Assembly (NCBI RefSeq): GCF_024723825.1 | Contig: NZ_JANQBQ010000001.1 | Location: 2,108,001-2,172,000 of the forward strand | Source: Romboutsia lituseburensis | GTDB lineage: Bacteria; Bacillota; Clostridia; Peptostreptococcales; Peptostreptococcaceae | DNA: 64,000 nucleotides | Direction of reading: 5' to 3' | The notes under the pieces: generated by a model | What the model saw: the letters and a program-made list of their open reading frames with translations, nothing else | Told to the model about the DNA's origin: nothing | Database searches by the model: none | Shown here: positions 16,015-25,669 of the stretch, piece by piece | Layout of the letters: the number at the start of each line of letters is the position of its first letter | Numbering within the stretch: position 1 is the stretch's first letter | Position numbers and translations under genes: made by a program

Positions 16015-16909
16015 GACCATCATACTCCTTTAAAATTAATTTAGCCAATTCTATTCCCAATTCTCTTGGTGCATGTACACTACCTTCCATTGATTTTATA
16101 ACTAATACCTTACCTTCTTCATCTCCATACAATCCAGTAAGATTTATTGTTTCTCCATCAACTTTACAGTAAGCACCCATAGGAATATGACAACTTCCAT
16201 TTACTCCATCCAGAAATCCTCTTTCAGCAGCAACCTGAATTTCCGTTATTTCATCTTTTAAAGAGTTTATTACTTCATCTATTTTAGGTTCATTTTTTCT
16301 TATTTCTATAGCTAATGCACCTTGCGCTGGTGCTGGTACAACTATATCTGTAGGTAAATAATAACTAATTTTTTCTTCTAAACCTACTCTTAAGATTCCA
16401 GATGCAGCTAATACTACTCCATCTAAGTTTTCATCTACTATTTTTCTTATTCTTGTGTCTACATTACCTCTTATAGACACTATATTTAAATCTGGTCTAT
16501 GATTTAATAATTGATATTTTCTTCTTTTACTCCCTGTACCTATTGTTGCACCTTTTGGCAAATCTTCTAGAGAACTATATCCCTCTTTAAGTATTAATAC
16601 ATCTCTTGGATCTTCTCTCTTTGGAATACTTGCAAATTTCAACCCTTCTGGTAATGATGATGGCATGTCTTTCATACTATGAACAGCCATATCAATTCCA
16701 CCATCTAAGAGCTGTTGTTCTATCTCTTTTACAAATAATCCCTTATCTCCTATTTTATCAAGGCTTACGTGTTGTATTATATCGCCTTTAGTTTTTATTA
16801 TTTTAACTTCAAATTCTACACTAGGATTTTTTTCTTTTAATCTATCTATAACCCAGTTAGTTTGAGTAACTGCCAGCTTACTCCCCCTAGTTCCAACTAC
16901 TATTTTCAT
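16004..16909 (-). CDS. hemC: Hydroxymethylbilane synthase (porphobilinogen deaminase)
   Basis: A 301-residue HemC that polymerises four porphobilinogens. It shows VGTRGSKLAVTQT near the N-terminus, AVHSMKDMPSSLP, RRKYQLL and RGNVDTR, and the dipyrromethane-cofactor cysteine in GSCHIPMGAY (about residue 241). AAAGGAG lies about 9 nt before the ATG. It follows cbiL by 30 bp and overlaps the cobA-hemD start, so the last porphyrin steps are embedded in the corrin operon. Domain order and length are complete. Confidence 0.96.
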   Translation of the reverse strand: MKIVVGTRGSKLAVTQTNWVIDRLKEKNPSVEFEVKIIKTKGDIIQHVSLDKIGDKGLFVKEIEQQLLDGGIDMAVHSMKDMPSSLPEGLKFASIPKREDPRDVLILKEGYSSLEDLPKGATIGTGSKRRKYQLLNHRPDLNIVSIRGNVDTRIRKIVDENLDGVVLAASGILRVGLEEKISYYLPTDIVVPAPAQGALAIEIRKNEPKIDEVINSLKDEITEIQVAAERGFLDGVNGSCHIPMGAYCKVDGETINLTGLYGDEEGKVLVIKSMEGSVHAPRELGIELAKLILKEYDGHER

Positions 16910-16939
16910 GACTCAAATCTCCTTTGGACTTTCCTTTGA

Positions 16940-17659
16940 TTATCCTACTTTAACTGCTTTTTTTACTTCCTTATTAACTAGGATAGTTGAGAAATACGAT
17001 ATTTTTTCTTCAAGATTTACTTCTCTTAAATCATTATATACCACTTCCCCATCTTGTGACGAATTGCTTACTAATATAGAATACTCTATAAGTCCATTTC
17101 TTTCTAATTTAGAAACTATCTCTTTAAAGTTTTTATAAACCTTCATTAAAACTATAGAGCTATAATTTTCTAGTGCATAATCTATCTTTTCTTCCTCTAT
17201 TGTGCAAGGAATTATTATTAATGGTTCTCTATCCATAACTAATGGGAAATTTTGATTAGATGCTATGTTAGAGAATGAAGATATTCCTGGTATAGTTTCT
17301 ACATCTATACTTCCTATAAGTCTTTCCATTATATATACATATGTACTATATATCATTGGATCCCCTAAAGTTACAAATCCAACATTTTTACCTTCTTTTA
17401 CATCTTCTACTATTTCATCGGCAACTTGATTCCACGCTAATATCTTTTCTCCATCATTAAAGTTCATTGGAAAATGTCTAGATTTTATTTCTAATGATTC
17501 TGGTAAGTATTCACTTACTATAGATAATGCTAAACTTTCTCCACCTTTTCTAGCTTCTGGTGTATATAATATATCTAAATTTTTTAATGTTTCTACTGCT
17601 TTAACTGTTAATAATGAGCTATCTCCAGGTCCTGTTCCTATTCCATAAAATTTTGCCAT
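16940..17659 (-). CDS. cbiL: Cobalt-precorrin-2 C20-methyltransferase
   Basis: A 239-residue SAM-dependent tetrapyrrole methylase. KFYGIGTGPGDSSLLTVKA at the N-terminus is the family GxGPGD motif; VGFVTLGDPMIYSTYVYI and ETIPGISSFSNIAS match the CobI/CbiL group. It adds the C20 methyl group after cobalt insertion by CbiK, whose gene lies immediately upstream. The ATG at 17659 is used, 9 nt after GGAGG; an in-frame TTG two codons earlier is less well spaced. CbiL, rather than another methylase, is supported by the motifs and by elimination: cbiE, F, H and T are separate genes here. Confidence 0.92.
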   Translation of the reverse strand: MAKFYGIGTGPGDSSLLTVKAVETLKNLDILYTPEARKGGESLALSIVSEYLPESLEIKSRHFPMNFNDGEKILAWNQVADEIVEDVKEGKNVGFVTLGDPMIYSTYVYIMERLIGSIDVETIPGISSFSNIASNQNFPLVMDREPLIIIPCTIEEEKIDYALENYSSIVLMKVYKNFKEIVSKLERNGLIEYSILVSNSSQDGEVVYNDLREVNLEEKISYFSTILVNKEVKKAVKVG

Positions 17660-17680
17660 TTTCAATCTCCTCCTAGTTAA

Positions 17681-18481
17681 TTAACATATTTCTTCTAATT
17701 GGTTTAATTTTTCTATACAATCATGTGCATGGTTCATAAACTTATCTTGTATATAAGGATTTTCTCCTAATCCTTTTAAATGCACTTTTATCTCAAATCC
17801 ATGTTCTTCTAATATAGTTTTCCAAGAATCTTCTTCGTCTCCTGCCATATCATTTATAGCATGGTCTCCTGCAACTAACATGAAAGGCATAAGATTTACT
17901 TTTTTAATATTATTCACCTTTAACCTGTCAATAACTTGATCTAATTCTGGATAACCTTCAACAGTTCCTACATATGCATTTATTCCAGCATCTCTTAACA
18001 TATACTCTAATGCCGGATATGATGAATGAGATTCATGGAATGTCCCATGTCCCATAAATACTACAGCTTCATCTTCTTCCATTTGTGGTATTTGATGATT
18101 AATAGCTTCAACGGCTTCTTTATAATCATCAATATATGTTAATAATGGTCTACCTAATATAATTTTTTTAAATTTACCTTGGTAGCTTTCAACTTGTTCT
18201 TTTAGTTTATTAAATTCTTCTCCACATATTATATGAAGAGTTTGAACTATAACTTCTTCATACCCTTCATCATACAATCTATCTAAAGCTTGTATTGGGT
18301 TTTCTATGTTTATACCATCTCTATTTTTTAACTTCTTTATTATCATGTTAGAAGTATATGCTCTATGAAAATCATATCCATCTAGACCTTCTTTTATTTT
18401 TCTCTCACAAGCTTCTATTGTTTTTTCTCTTGTTTCTTTATAACTTGTCCCAAAACTAACTACTAAAATTGCTTTTTTCAT
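17681..18481 (-). CDS. cbiK: Sirohydrochlorin cobaltochelatase
   Basis: A 266-residue class II chelatase of the CbiK type that inserts Co2+ into sirohydrochlorin, committing to the early-cobalt anaerobic pathway. VSFGTSYKETREKTIE marks the N-terminus; metal-binding histidines appear in FMGHGTFHESHSSYPALEY and LVAGDHAINDMAGDEEDSW. There is no signal peptide, unlike periplasmic CbiK proteins of sulfate reducers, so it should be cytosolic. The ATG at 18481 has AAGGTGG 7 nt upstream; an in-frame TTG six bases upstream is less likely. It lies between cbiJ and cbiL. Confidence 0.94.
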   Translation of the reverse strand: MKKAILVVSFGTSYKETREKTIEACERKIKEGLDGYDFHRAYTSNMIIKKLKNRDGINIENPIQALDRLYDEGYEEVIVQTLHIICGEEFNKLKEQVESYQGKFKKIILGRPLLTYIDDYKEAVEAINHQIPQMEEDEAVVFMGHGTFHESHSSYPALEYMLRDAGINAYVGTVEGYPELDQVIDRLKVNNIKKVNLMPFMLVAGDHAINDMAGDEEDSWKTILEEHGFEIKVHLKGLGENPYIQDKFMNHAHDCIEKLNQLEEIC

Positions 18482-18505
18482 GCTCAATCCACCTTATATA
18501 AAAAT

Positions 18506-19255
18506 TTATAATAAATGTTCTAATTCTTTAATATCATTAACTACGTTAGGATAATCCATTTTCTGTCTAGTTATTATAACCACTGGTATATTTAATGTCT
18601 CGCAGGCATTTACCTTTTCTAAAAATCCACCATTTATACCACTTTCTTTCGTAACAACTACATCTACATCATAGTGTTTATAAAACTCTTCATTTATACC
18701 TTGACTAAAAGGGCCTTTCATAGCTATTATATTATCTGCATTTAACCCTAAACTTTCGCAACTTGTTATTACTTCAGCTGTTGGTAGTACTCTTACAATT
18801 AAATTTCTGTCAGGTATATAATCAACTATCTGAGGTAGATTTTTGCTTCCAGTTCCTATAAATATATTTTTTCCTTTTTCTCTAGCAATCTCACAAGCTT
18901 CTTCAATAGAGCTAACTATATACTTATTGTTATAATTTATTTCATCAATCAATGAATTTCGCTCATATCTTAAGTATTCTATATTTAATTCATTTGAACA
19001 TTCAATTGCATTTTTAGAAACTTCAACAGCATACGGATGCGTTGCATCTATTATTTTATTTACATTATTTTGTTTTATAAAAGTTATCATATCTTCTTTA
19101 GATAATTTACCTGTTACGACATCTTTTGCATGTTTTTTTGCAAGGTCTTCTCCGTAACTAGTTGTTACGGAAAGTTTGTATGACAAGTCTTTCTTTTTGT
19201 TTAATATGCTGCATATCTCTAAGCTGTCAGATGTTCCTCCCAAAACTAAAATCAT
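18506..19255 (-). CDS. cbiJ: Cobalt-precorrin-6A reductase
   Basis: A 249-residue CbiJ/CobK homologue that reduces cobalt-precorrin-6A with a pyridine nucleotide. The start MILVLGGTSDSLEICSI gives the Rossmann-like GGTSDS motif; DATHPYAVEVSKNAI and the FIGTGSKNL and VVTKESGINGGFLEKV segments are diagnostic. It overlaps cbiH by the ATGA tetranucleotide, so the two are translationally coupled. Length is typical and no key motif is missing. Confidence 0.93.
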   Translation of the reverse strand: MILVLGGTSDSLEICSILNKKKDLSYKLSVTTSYGEDLAKKHAKDVVTGKLSKEDMITFIKQNNVNKIIDATHPYAVEVSKNAIECSNELNIEYLRYERNSLIDEINYNNKYIVSSIEEACEIAREKGKNIFIGTGSKNLPQIVDYIPDRNLIVRVLPTAEVITSCESLGLNADNIIAMKGPFSQGINEEFYKHYDVDVVVTKESGINGGFLEKVNACETLNIPVVIITRQKMDYPNVVNDIKELEHLL

Positions 19256-19977
19256 ACAGTATAACCTCTAGGAGTTATCATTAAGTCATCATGTATAAAT
19301 GTTGATTTATTACCTATTACAACCATAGTAGTCATATCTACTCTCTCAAAGTCCATAGTATCAAACGTACATACAAACTTTTCTTCTTTTTCTCTTCCTA
19401 CATCTTTTACTATTCCAACAGGAGTGCTTCCAGCTTTGAACTCACCCATTATTTCAAATGCTTTAGCTAAATGTTCACTTCTACCTTTACTTCTTGGATT
19501 ATATAAACAAATAACAAAATCAGCTTCAGCTGCTAATCTTAATCTTTTTTCAATTACATCCCAAGGAGTTAATAAATCACTTAAACTTATATGACAAAAA
19601 TCATGCATTATAGGTGCTCCTAATATTGCTGCTGCTCCTATACTAGCTGTAACTCCTGGTATTACTTTTACATCTATATTTTTTTCTTCTTTTGAAGTTA
19701 ATTCTAATATTAATCCTGCCATACCATATATTCCTGCATCTCCACTACTTATGACAGCTACTTTTTTACCAGTTTTAGCTATTTCAACAGCTTCTTTACA
19801 TCTATCAATTTCTTGTCTCATTCCATTTTGTACTACTTCTTTATCTTCTATTAAATCTGTTATTAAGTTTATATATGTTTTGTATCCTACTATAACCTCA
19901 GAATCTTTTATAGCTTCTATACATTGCATAGTCATTAATTCTTTACTTCCTGGCCCTATACCTATAACGTATATCAT
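19252..19977 (-). CDS. cbiH: Cobalt-precorrin-3 C17-methyltransferase
   Basis: A 241-residue tetrapyrrole methylase that methylates C17 with ring contraction. [47 protein letters not shown] and CLYNPRSKGRSEHL are hallmarks of CobJ/CbiH. It carries no fused CbiG domain; cbiG is the separate gene immediately upstream, overlapping by ATGA. It is coupled downstream to cbiJ in the same way. Confidence 0.94.
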   Translation of the reverse strand: MIYVIGIGPGSKELMTMQCIEAIKDSEVIVGYKTYINLITDLIEDKEVVQNGMRQEIDRCKEAVEIAKTGKKVAVISSGDAGIYGMAGLILELTSKEEKNIDVKVIPGVTASIGAAAILGAPIMHDFCHISLSDLLTPWDVIEKRLRLAAEADFVICLYNPRSKGRSEHLAKAFEIMGEFKAGSTPVGIVKDVGREKEEKFVCTFDTMDFERVDMTTMVVIGNKSTFIHDDLMITPRGYTV

Positions 19978-21071
19978 TTAGTCACTCTCCCTACCGAAAT
20001 TGTTATTCCTCTAAATTTATGTTTTTTTATTATTAAATTTCCACTGCTTAATATATGTGCTACAGGCTCTGCTACACAATATACGCCAACATTCTTTTTT
20101 ACAAACTCTGATTTATCATACAAATAATCTACTTTTGATATTTCTTCTGCTGAAAAAGTTTTAAATTCTACATCATAATAATTTGCTAAATCTATAATCG
20201 CTTTTTCATTATATTTAATATCTATGCTTCCAATATTCTTTATAGCTTTAGAGTCTATATTGTGTTGTTGTAACAAATCGTTTAGTGACTCTTGTAACAA
20301 TTGGCTTTCTGTATTTCTTCTACATCCAATTCCTATAACTATATCTTTTGGAATAACTTTAATTATTTTTTCTTGTACATATGCTTTATCTAATCTATAT
20401 TTTATATAATCAAAAACTTTATTTTTATGGCTTATAACAACTACCTTATCAAAGTTTTTTATTTCTTCTATACTTTGTAAGACTTTAAACCCTCTAGTAT
20501 CTACTTCGTATTTTCCATCTATATAAATACCAACTTCTTGATTATTAACAATCATTGCATTTACATCTTTTACATTGTCTCTAAAATTATCTATATGAGC
20601 ATCTAGCTTCTTTGCAATCATATCTAATGATGATTTTTTATTAACATCCGTTGCTGTTGTTATCACCGGGTTAGCATTTATTAGTCTACTTATGTAATTA
20701 GTCATTTCATTAGCTCCACCCATATGACCACTTAGTAAACTTATGATATTCATACCTTTTTCATCAGTTACTAGTATGGCTGGATCACTAAACTTACTTT
20801 GTACATGTGGCGCTATAATCCTAACAACTATACCCGTTGCCATTATAAATAATATATAGTCATATTTAATAAATAACTTTTGAACTAATTCACTTAACTT
20901 CTCTTCAATTAAAAATACATTTTCTTTTTTAGTATCTAATTTCAAGTTATTTTTTTTATTTTTTACTATGTAAACATGACTTTCTTTTATTAAAGAGTTT
21001 ATTTGCAATGCTAGATTTTTTCCATTTTCTGTTATACAAACTATTGCTATATTTTTATTTTCTGTATTCAT
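19974..21071 (-). CDS. cbiG: Cobalt-precorrin-5A hydrolase
   Basis: A 365-residue CbiG that opens the C20-derived delta-lactone and releases acetaldehyde. The central [29 protein letters not shown] and C-terminal [15 protein letters not shown] motifs are characteristic. I start at 21071 (MNTENKN), with AAGGA about 8 nt upstream; a longer frame begins six codons earlier. The gene overlaps cbiF by 17 nt and cbiH by ATGA, so the methylation/ring-contraction genes F-G-H are strung together. Confidence 0.92.
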   Translation of the reverse strand: MNTENKNIAIVCITENGKNLALQINSLIKESHVYIVKNKKNNLKLDTKKENVFLIEEKLSELVQKLFIKYDYILFIMATGIVVRIIAPHVQSKFSDPAILVTDEKGMNIISLLSGHMGGANEMTNYISRLINANPVITTATDVNKKSSLDMIAKKLDAHIDNFRDNVKDVNAMIVNNQEVGIYIDGKYEVDTRGFKVLQSIEEIKNFDKVVVISHKNKVFDYIKYRLDKAYVQEKIIKVIPKDIVIGIGCRRNTESQLLQESLNDLLQQHNIDSKAIKNIGSIDIKYNEKAIIDLANYYDVEFKTFSAEEISKVDYLYDKSEFVKKNVGVYCVAEPVAHILSSGNLIIKKHKFRGITISVGRVTK

Positions 21072-21810
21072 GTTTGAAGTCCTTATCATACAACTTCGAA
21101 TTATTGTAATCTGTTCCTAAGAATTTACCAACTAATATTAAAGCAGTCTTTTTTATTCCATTTTCTCTTACTTTATCAGCTATATCTTCTAAAGTACCTC
21201 TAACTATTTTTTCATCTGCCCATGTAGCTTTATATACAACAGCTATTGGAGTATCCATTGGATATCCCCCTTCATGTAACCTTTCTACGACTTTTTCTAT
21301 ATCCTGTACTGATAAAAATATTGCCATAGATGTTTGATGAGCTGCATAAGATTCTATTGATTCTTTAGCTGGAACTGGAGTTCTTCCTTCCATTCTTGTA
21401 ATTATTACACTTTGAGATATTTCTGGAACTGTGTACTCAACACCTAACGCAGAAGCTGCCCCTAAAAATGAACTTACTCCTGGAGTACAATCAAAGTCAA
21501 TTTCTAATTTATTTAAATCTTCAACTTGCTCTCTTATTGATCCATATATAGAGAAATCACCTGTCTGTAGTCTTACAACTGATTTTCCAGCTTTAACACC
21601 TTTTTCCATTACATCTATTATTTCTTGTAAATCCATATGTGCACTATTGTGTATTTCACATCCCTCTTTACAATATTCTAAAAGTTCTGGGTTTACTAAA
21701 GATCCTGCATATATAACTACATCAGCATTACTTAAAAGCTTATATCCTTTAAGAGTTATTAATTCCTTATCCCCTGGTCCTGCTCCTACAAAATGTACTT
21801 TATTTAACAT
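21055..21810 (-). CDS. cbiF: Cobalt-precorrin-4 C11-methyltransferase
   Basis: A 251-residue tetrapyrrole methylase. [51 protein letters not shown] and [19 protein letters not shown] are the CobM/CbiF signature. It methylates C11. The start at 21810 follows GGGAGAG; the frame extends seven codons further upstream into cbiT but without a good ribosome site. It is essentially contiguous with the cbiT stop. Confidence 0.94.
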   Translation of the reverse strand: MLNKVHFVGAGPGDKELITLKGYKLLSNADVVIYAGSLVNPELLEYCKEGCEIHNSAHMDLQEIIDVMEKGVKAGKSVVRLQTGDFSIYGSIREQVEDLNKLEIDFDCTPGVSSFLGAASALGVEYTVPEISQSVIITRMEGRTPVPAKESIESYAAHQTSMAIFLSVQDIEKVVERLHEGGYPMDTPIAVVYKATWADEKIVRGTLEDIADKVRENGIKKTALILVGKFLGTDYNNSKLYDKDFKHEYRK

Positions 21811-21811
21811 A

Positions 21812-22372
21812 TTAATCTCTCCCTTTTTCACAAGATATTATATAAATTGGGTTTAGAGGTTTAAAATATTCTCCTCTTCCCAGCTTTTCTAATTTTGATA
21901 CATTTAAAACTGAAACATCTATATTTTCAAATCCATATTCTCTTAATAATCTAAGTGTCTCATTAAATGTTTCTACTATAATAAAATTAGCAACTAACCT
22001 TCCGCCATCAATTAATAAATTCTTAGACCATGATAAAATTTCATTTAGGTTATTGCCTGTACCTCCTAAGAATATAGCATCTACTTTTTTATCTATTTCT
22101 ACGGGGGCATATCCTTTGATAATTTCAACATTTTTCAAATTAAATTTATCTACATTTTTATTTATTAACTCTAATGCACTATCATTTCTTTCTATTGATA
22201 TAACATCTAGATTTGGATAATTGTACGCTGCTTCTACAGTTACACTTCCTGTCCCTGCTCCTACATCTATAAATCTCTTAGCATTTACTAAATCTAATTT
22301 CATTATAGATATGGCCCTTACTTCTTCTTTTGTAATAGGAACTTTTCCTGTTATAAACTCACTATTTTTCAT
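21812..22372 (-). CDS. cbiT: Cobalt-precorrin-6B C15-methyltransferase (decarboxylating)
   Basis: A 186-residue class I SAM methyltransferase, the stand-alone equivalent of the CobL C-terminal half. The SAM-binding [16 protein letters not shown] motif lies at about residues 35-50, followed by [14 protein letters not shown]. It methylates C15 and decarboxylates the ring-C acetate. The ATG at 22372 has AGGTGGAG upstream. CbiE, which methylates C5, is the preceding gene; in many bacteria E and T are fused, here they are separate. Confidence 0.93.
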   Translation of the reverse strand: MKNSEFITGKVPITKEEVRAISIMKLDLVNAKRFIDVGAGTGSVTVEAAYNYPNLDVISIERNDSALELINKNVDKFNLKNVEIIKGYAPVEIDKKVDAIFLGGTGNNLNEILSWSKNLLIDGGRLVANFIIVETFNETLRLLREYGFENIDVSVLNVSKLEKLGRGEYFKPLNPIYIISCEKGRD

Positions 22373-22398
22373 GTGCAATCTCCACCTATTTTATGACT

Positions 22399-23007
22399 TT
22401 AATAATCTTCAAGTATTACTACTACACACATATCAAATTCATCTATATTCAATATTTCCTCTGGGCTTCCTATAGTTATTTTTTCATTGTCATAAGATAA
22501 ATTTTCTCCAACAATTACTGTTCTATCTAAATCTCTTTTTAAAATTTCTTTACAGATCTCTTTTGGACCTATTATTTTATCAGTTACCATACATACTTTT
22601 TTATGATCTAATACATAATCAAAATCTGGTGTCTTTCCATGACTACTAGTTATATATAAATCATTCATATCTATATGTACCTTTGAAAAAATATACTGTA
22701 ATGAACTTATTCCAGATACTACATTTAAATCTTTTGGTTCTATATTTTTAGATAAATATCTCCCTATTCCATAAATAAATGGATCTCCTGATGCTAGTAC
22801 AGATATCTGTTTATCTTTATTATTATTTATGTACTCTATTATTTCTTTTAAGTTTGAGGCTAGCTCTATTTTTTTTCCTTTGAAATCTGTAATAGATTCT
22901 AAATTTCTTTTCCCTCCAATTATTACATCAGAGCTATTTAGTAGCTTTTCTCCTAGCTTCGTTATGTAATCTGTGTTTCCTGGACCTAAGCCTATAACAT
23001 TTATCAT
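22399..23007 (-). CDS. cbiE: Cobalt-precorrin-7 C5-methyltransferase
   Basis: A 202-residue tetrapyrrole methylase similar to the CobL N-terminal half. INVIGLGPGNTDYITKLG, VLASGDPFIYGIGRYL and VVSGISSLQYIFSKV identify CbiE. It overlaps cbiD by the ATGA tetranucleotide and precedes cbiT by 26 bp. Size is normal. Confidence 0.92.
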   Translation of the reverse strand: MINVIGLGPGNTDYITKLGEKLLNSSDVIIGGKRNLESITDFKGKKIELASNLKEIIEYINNNKDKQISVLASGDPFIYGIGRYLSKNIEPKDLNVVSGISSLQYIFSKVHIDMNDLYITSSHGKTPDFDYVLDHKKVCMVTDKIIGPKEICKEILKRDLDRTVIVGENLSYDNEKITIGSPEEILNIDEFDMCVVVILEDY

Positions 23008-24152
23008 CTAAATACCTCCACTAAACTGTCTGTATTATTAGATTTTCCTAGTAAGGTCTTGTCCATAGAGAATATCATGACCTCTACTTTTATTTCATCA
23101 TCACCTAAATATTGATTTACTTTAAACTTACACTTGTTACATATCAAATTGTAAAAGTCTTTATACTCACTATTATCTATAATTTCAACAGCTTCTTCTG
23201 CAGTTAAACATTCATTAATTTTTTTTAAAAACTCGTATGGTGCTCCCATCATAGCTAAATTTGAAACTAATATTTCACTTCTAGCATCTGCAACTTTACT
23301 ATGAGTGTTAAATATTCCTGCTGATAATTTTATAAATTTACCAATATGACCAGCCATAAGAATTTCCTTATATCCCATTCTTTGAGCTTCCTTTAGCATA
23401 TAACCTATAAAGTTACTTGTTCTAACTACATATTTCATATCTAAGTTCAAATTTTCTTTTATAAACTGTTCTCCATGATTACCAGGAACTAAGATTATTT
23501 TATTTAAGCCTTGTTCTTTCTTCATTTGAAGTTCTATTGATAACGATTTTTTCCAACCTTCATCACTCATAGGTTCAACAATTCCTGTTGTTCCTATAAT
23601 CGATATTCCACCTATTATTCCTAATCTTGGGTTAAATGTTTTTTTAGCAATTTCTTCTCCCTTAGGTGCAAATATAGTTATTTTTAAAGCTTTATCATCA
23701 TCTAAATACTGGCTACTATCATCACCAATTATTTTTCTTATTTCACTATTTATCATTTTCATAGGAACAGGATTTATAGCTGCCTTTCCTACTTCTACAC
23801 TAAGACCTTTTTTAGTTACAACTCCTATACCATTTCCGCCACATACAACTATATCTTCATCACCTTGTTTTTTAATAATTTCGGCTCTAGCATGAATATG
23901 CATAGTATGCGTTGCATCAATATCATCTCCGCCATCTTTTTCTATAGAACACTCCACATAATTATCCATAATAACTATGTTATCTACTTTAAGTGTTAGA
24001 AAAATTCCTTTAGGTGTATCTATATTTATAGTTTCTGTTCTCTTTTTAGTTAATAGCATATAAGTTGCAGCTTTTGCTGCTCCAGTAGCACAAGAACCTG
24101 TTGTATATCCTCTTTTATACTTTTTACCATCTATATACACATATTCTTCCAT
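23004..24152 (-). CDS. cbiD: Cobalt-precorrin-5B C1-methyltransferase
   Basis: A 382-residue CbiD. RGYTTGSCATGAAKAATY near residue 14 is the family signature, with GIGVVTKKGLSVEVGKAAINP, GGISIIGTTGIVEPMSDE and MAGHIGKFIKLSAGIFNTHS further on. It methylates C1 in the anaerobic pathway. It starts 8 nt after cbiC and is coupled to cbiE by an ATGA overlap. Confidence 0.96.
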   Translation of the reverse strand: MEEYVYIDGKKYKRGYTTGSCATGAAKAATYMLLTKKRTETINIDTPKGIFLTLKVDNIVIMDNYVECSIEKDGGDDIDATHTMHIHARAEIIKKQGDEDIVVCGGNGIGVVTKKGLSVEVGKAAINPVPMKMINSEIRKIIGDDSSQYLDDDKALKITIFAPKGEEIAKKTFNPRLGIIGGISIIGTTGIVEPMSDEGWKKSLSIELQMKKEQGLNKIILVPGNHGEQFIKENLNLDMKYVVRTSNFIGYMLKEAQRMGYKEILMAGHIGKFIKLSAGIFNTHSKVADARSEILVSNLAMMGAPYEFLKKINECLTAEEAVEIIDNSEYKDFYNLICNKCKFKVNQYLGDDEIKVEVMIFSMDKTLLGKSNNTDSLVEVFR

Positions 24153-24160
24153 ACTATTAC

Positions 24161-24793
24161 CTACATAGTGTATAAAATAGCATTAATTATAGCTGCTGCT
24201 AAATTGCTACCACCTTTTCTTCCTTTTGAAATTATATATGGTATATCTGTTTTTTCTAATTCATCTTTAGATTCTGCTGCCCCTACAAATCCTACTGGCA
24301 CGCCTACAATAGCATCTAATTCTAATTCATTAGAATTTTTCATTTCCATAGCTTTATATAATGCTGTTGGAGCGTTACCAAATACAAATAATTTTCTTCC
24401 TGGCTCTTTTGCTGCTATTTCTACAGCTGCCATTGAGCGAGTAATAGATTTTTCTTTAGCTAATTTTGCAGTTTCTTCATCTGCTACTAGGCATTTGTAC
24501 TTACATCCTAAAGATTCTAATCTTTTTTTATTTATCCCACTTAATGCCATATTTGTATCTGTATATACAGTTGCATTATTTTTAAGCGCATCTATTATGC
24601 TTTCTACTGCTTTATCTGATATTTTAAGAATATCTAGATATTCAAAATCCGCTGTTGTATGTATTGAACGTTTTATTATCTTCTCTTCAACGTTATTTTT
24701 AAATTCATAGCCTGGTCTTATTTCATCTATTATGTCTTGTATCATTTCAAAACTTTTTTCTTCTATTTTCATAGGATTTTTGATGTATTCCAT
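24161..24793 (-). CDS. cbiC: Cobalt-precorrin-8 methylmutase
   Basis: A 210-residue CbiC/CobH that moves the C11 methyl to C12 to form cobyrinate. The catalytic His lies in RSIHTTADFEY (about residue 45); TDTNMALSGINKK, IVGVPVGFVGAAESK and ISKGRKGGSNLAAA are family motifs. AGGAGG sits 8 nt before the ATG. Its start overlaps the end of the threonine kinase gene by 25 nt. Complete. Confidence 0.95.
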   Translation of the reverse strand: MEYIKNPMKIEEKSFEMIQDIIDEIRPGYEFKNNVEEKIIKRSIHTTADFEYLDILKISDKAVESIIDALKNNATVYTDTNMALSGINKKRLESLGCKYKCLVADEETAKLAKEKSITRSMAAVEIAAKEPGRKLFVFGNAPTALYKAMEMKNSNELELDAIVGVPVGFVGAAESKDELEKTDIPYIISKGRKGGSNLAAAIINAILYTM

Positions 24794-25668
24794 TCTAATT
24801 TCCTCCTAATTCCACCATCTATAATATTATGCGTATATATTTTGTTATAAACTTTATCTAATTTATAACTTTTTAGCTTTTCTATAAGTTTTTTATCATC
24901 CATGTGTTCATCAATTAATATACCAACTACAGTTCCACTATGAGCAATATTAACACCATAAGCTCCATAGTTTTGAGATATTTCTATAATTTCTTTAAGA
25001 CCTTCTTTTTCATCTATATTTTCATTAGCCAGACCGCTCATTGTGCAAGCTTTACCTATTATAGATAGGTCATTTTTTCTTATTCCTTCTTCTAGTAAAT
25101 AAAATGATTCTTTTATAATCTCTTTATTTTGAAGTTTTATATCCTTATAATTAGGAGTATTTCTAATCTTCATAGTGTCTAAAGTTTTATTAGGTTCTAA
25201 TATTATTACTTTAGAATTTTTTATATTTCCTATATACTTTATCACTTCTCCATTTAGTGGATTGAATATGCAATTCTCCTCTATGTATGTAGAGTCTGTT
25301 GGTTCTATTGTTGATGCTAACTTAGATATTTCTTCACCAGTTAAATTTTTATTTATTAAATCTAATGTAGCAAATATTGTAGCTCCTATATCTGCCGTAG
25401 AGCTTGCCATTCCCTTTCCAACAGGAATTTGGCTATCAATATTTAAAGATATATTTTTACTATCTTTAACTGGCAATCTAAATTTTTTAAATACTTCTTC
25501 TATTGCTTTTCTAGATTTTGATGGTCCTAAACTTATATTGTTTAATTTTTCTTCTAGAGTTACTATTGAATACATATCTATTGCATATGAGCTCAAATAC
25601 TCTTCTTTGTCCCTAATGCCTTGAACAAATTCGCCACACGATGCTGGACAAATACCATAATATTTCAT
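24769..25668 (-). CDS. L-threonine kinase (PduX-like, GHMP family)
   Basis: A 299-residue GHMP kinase expected to make L-threonine O-3-phosphate for the aminopropanol arm of cobalamin. The ATP-binding motif is IPVGKGMASSTADIGA (about residues 83-98), and the N-terminus YYGICPASCGEFVQG and C-terminal AHSGTVVGILID fit PduX-type kinases. It lies directly after cobD, whose enzyme decarboxylates the product, which supports the assignment. I start at ATG 25668, following GGTGATTAGA, rather than at an in-frame codon three positions earlier. Another GHMP kinase substrate is possible but unlikely in this context. Confidence 0.88.
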   Translation of the reverse strand: MKYYGICPASCGEFVQGIRDKEEYLSSYAIDMYSIVTLEEKLNNISLGPSKSRKAIEEVFKKFRLPVKDSKNISLNIDSQIPVGKGMASSTADIGATIFATLDLINKNLTGEEISKLASTIEPTDSTYIEENCIFNPLNGEVIKYIGNIKNSKVIILEPNKTLDTMKIRNTPNYKDIKLQNKEIIKESFYLLEEGIRKNDLSIIGKACTMSGLANENIDEKEGLKEIIEISQNYGAYGVNIAHSGTVVGILIDEHMDDKKLIEKLKSYKLDKVYNKIYTHNIIDGGIRRKLEWNTSKIL

Positions 25669-25669
25669 T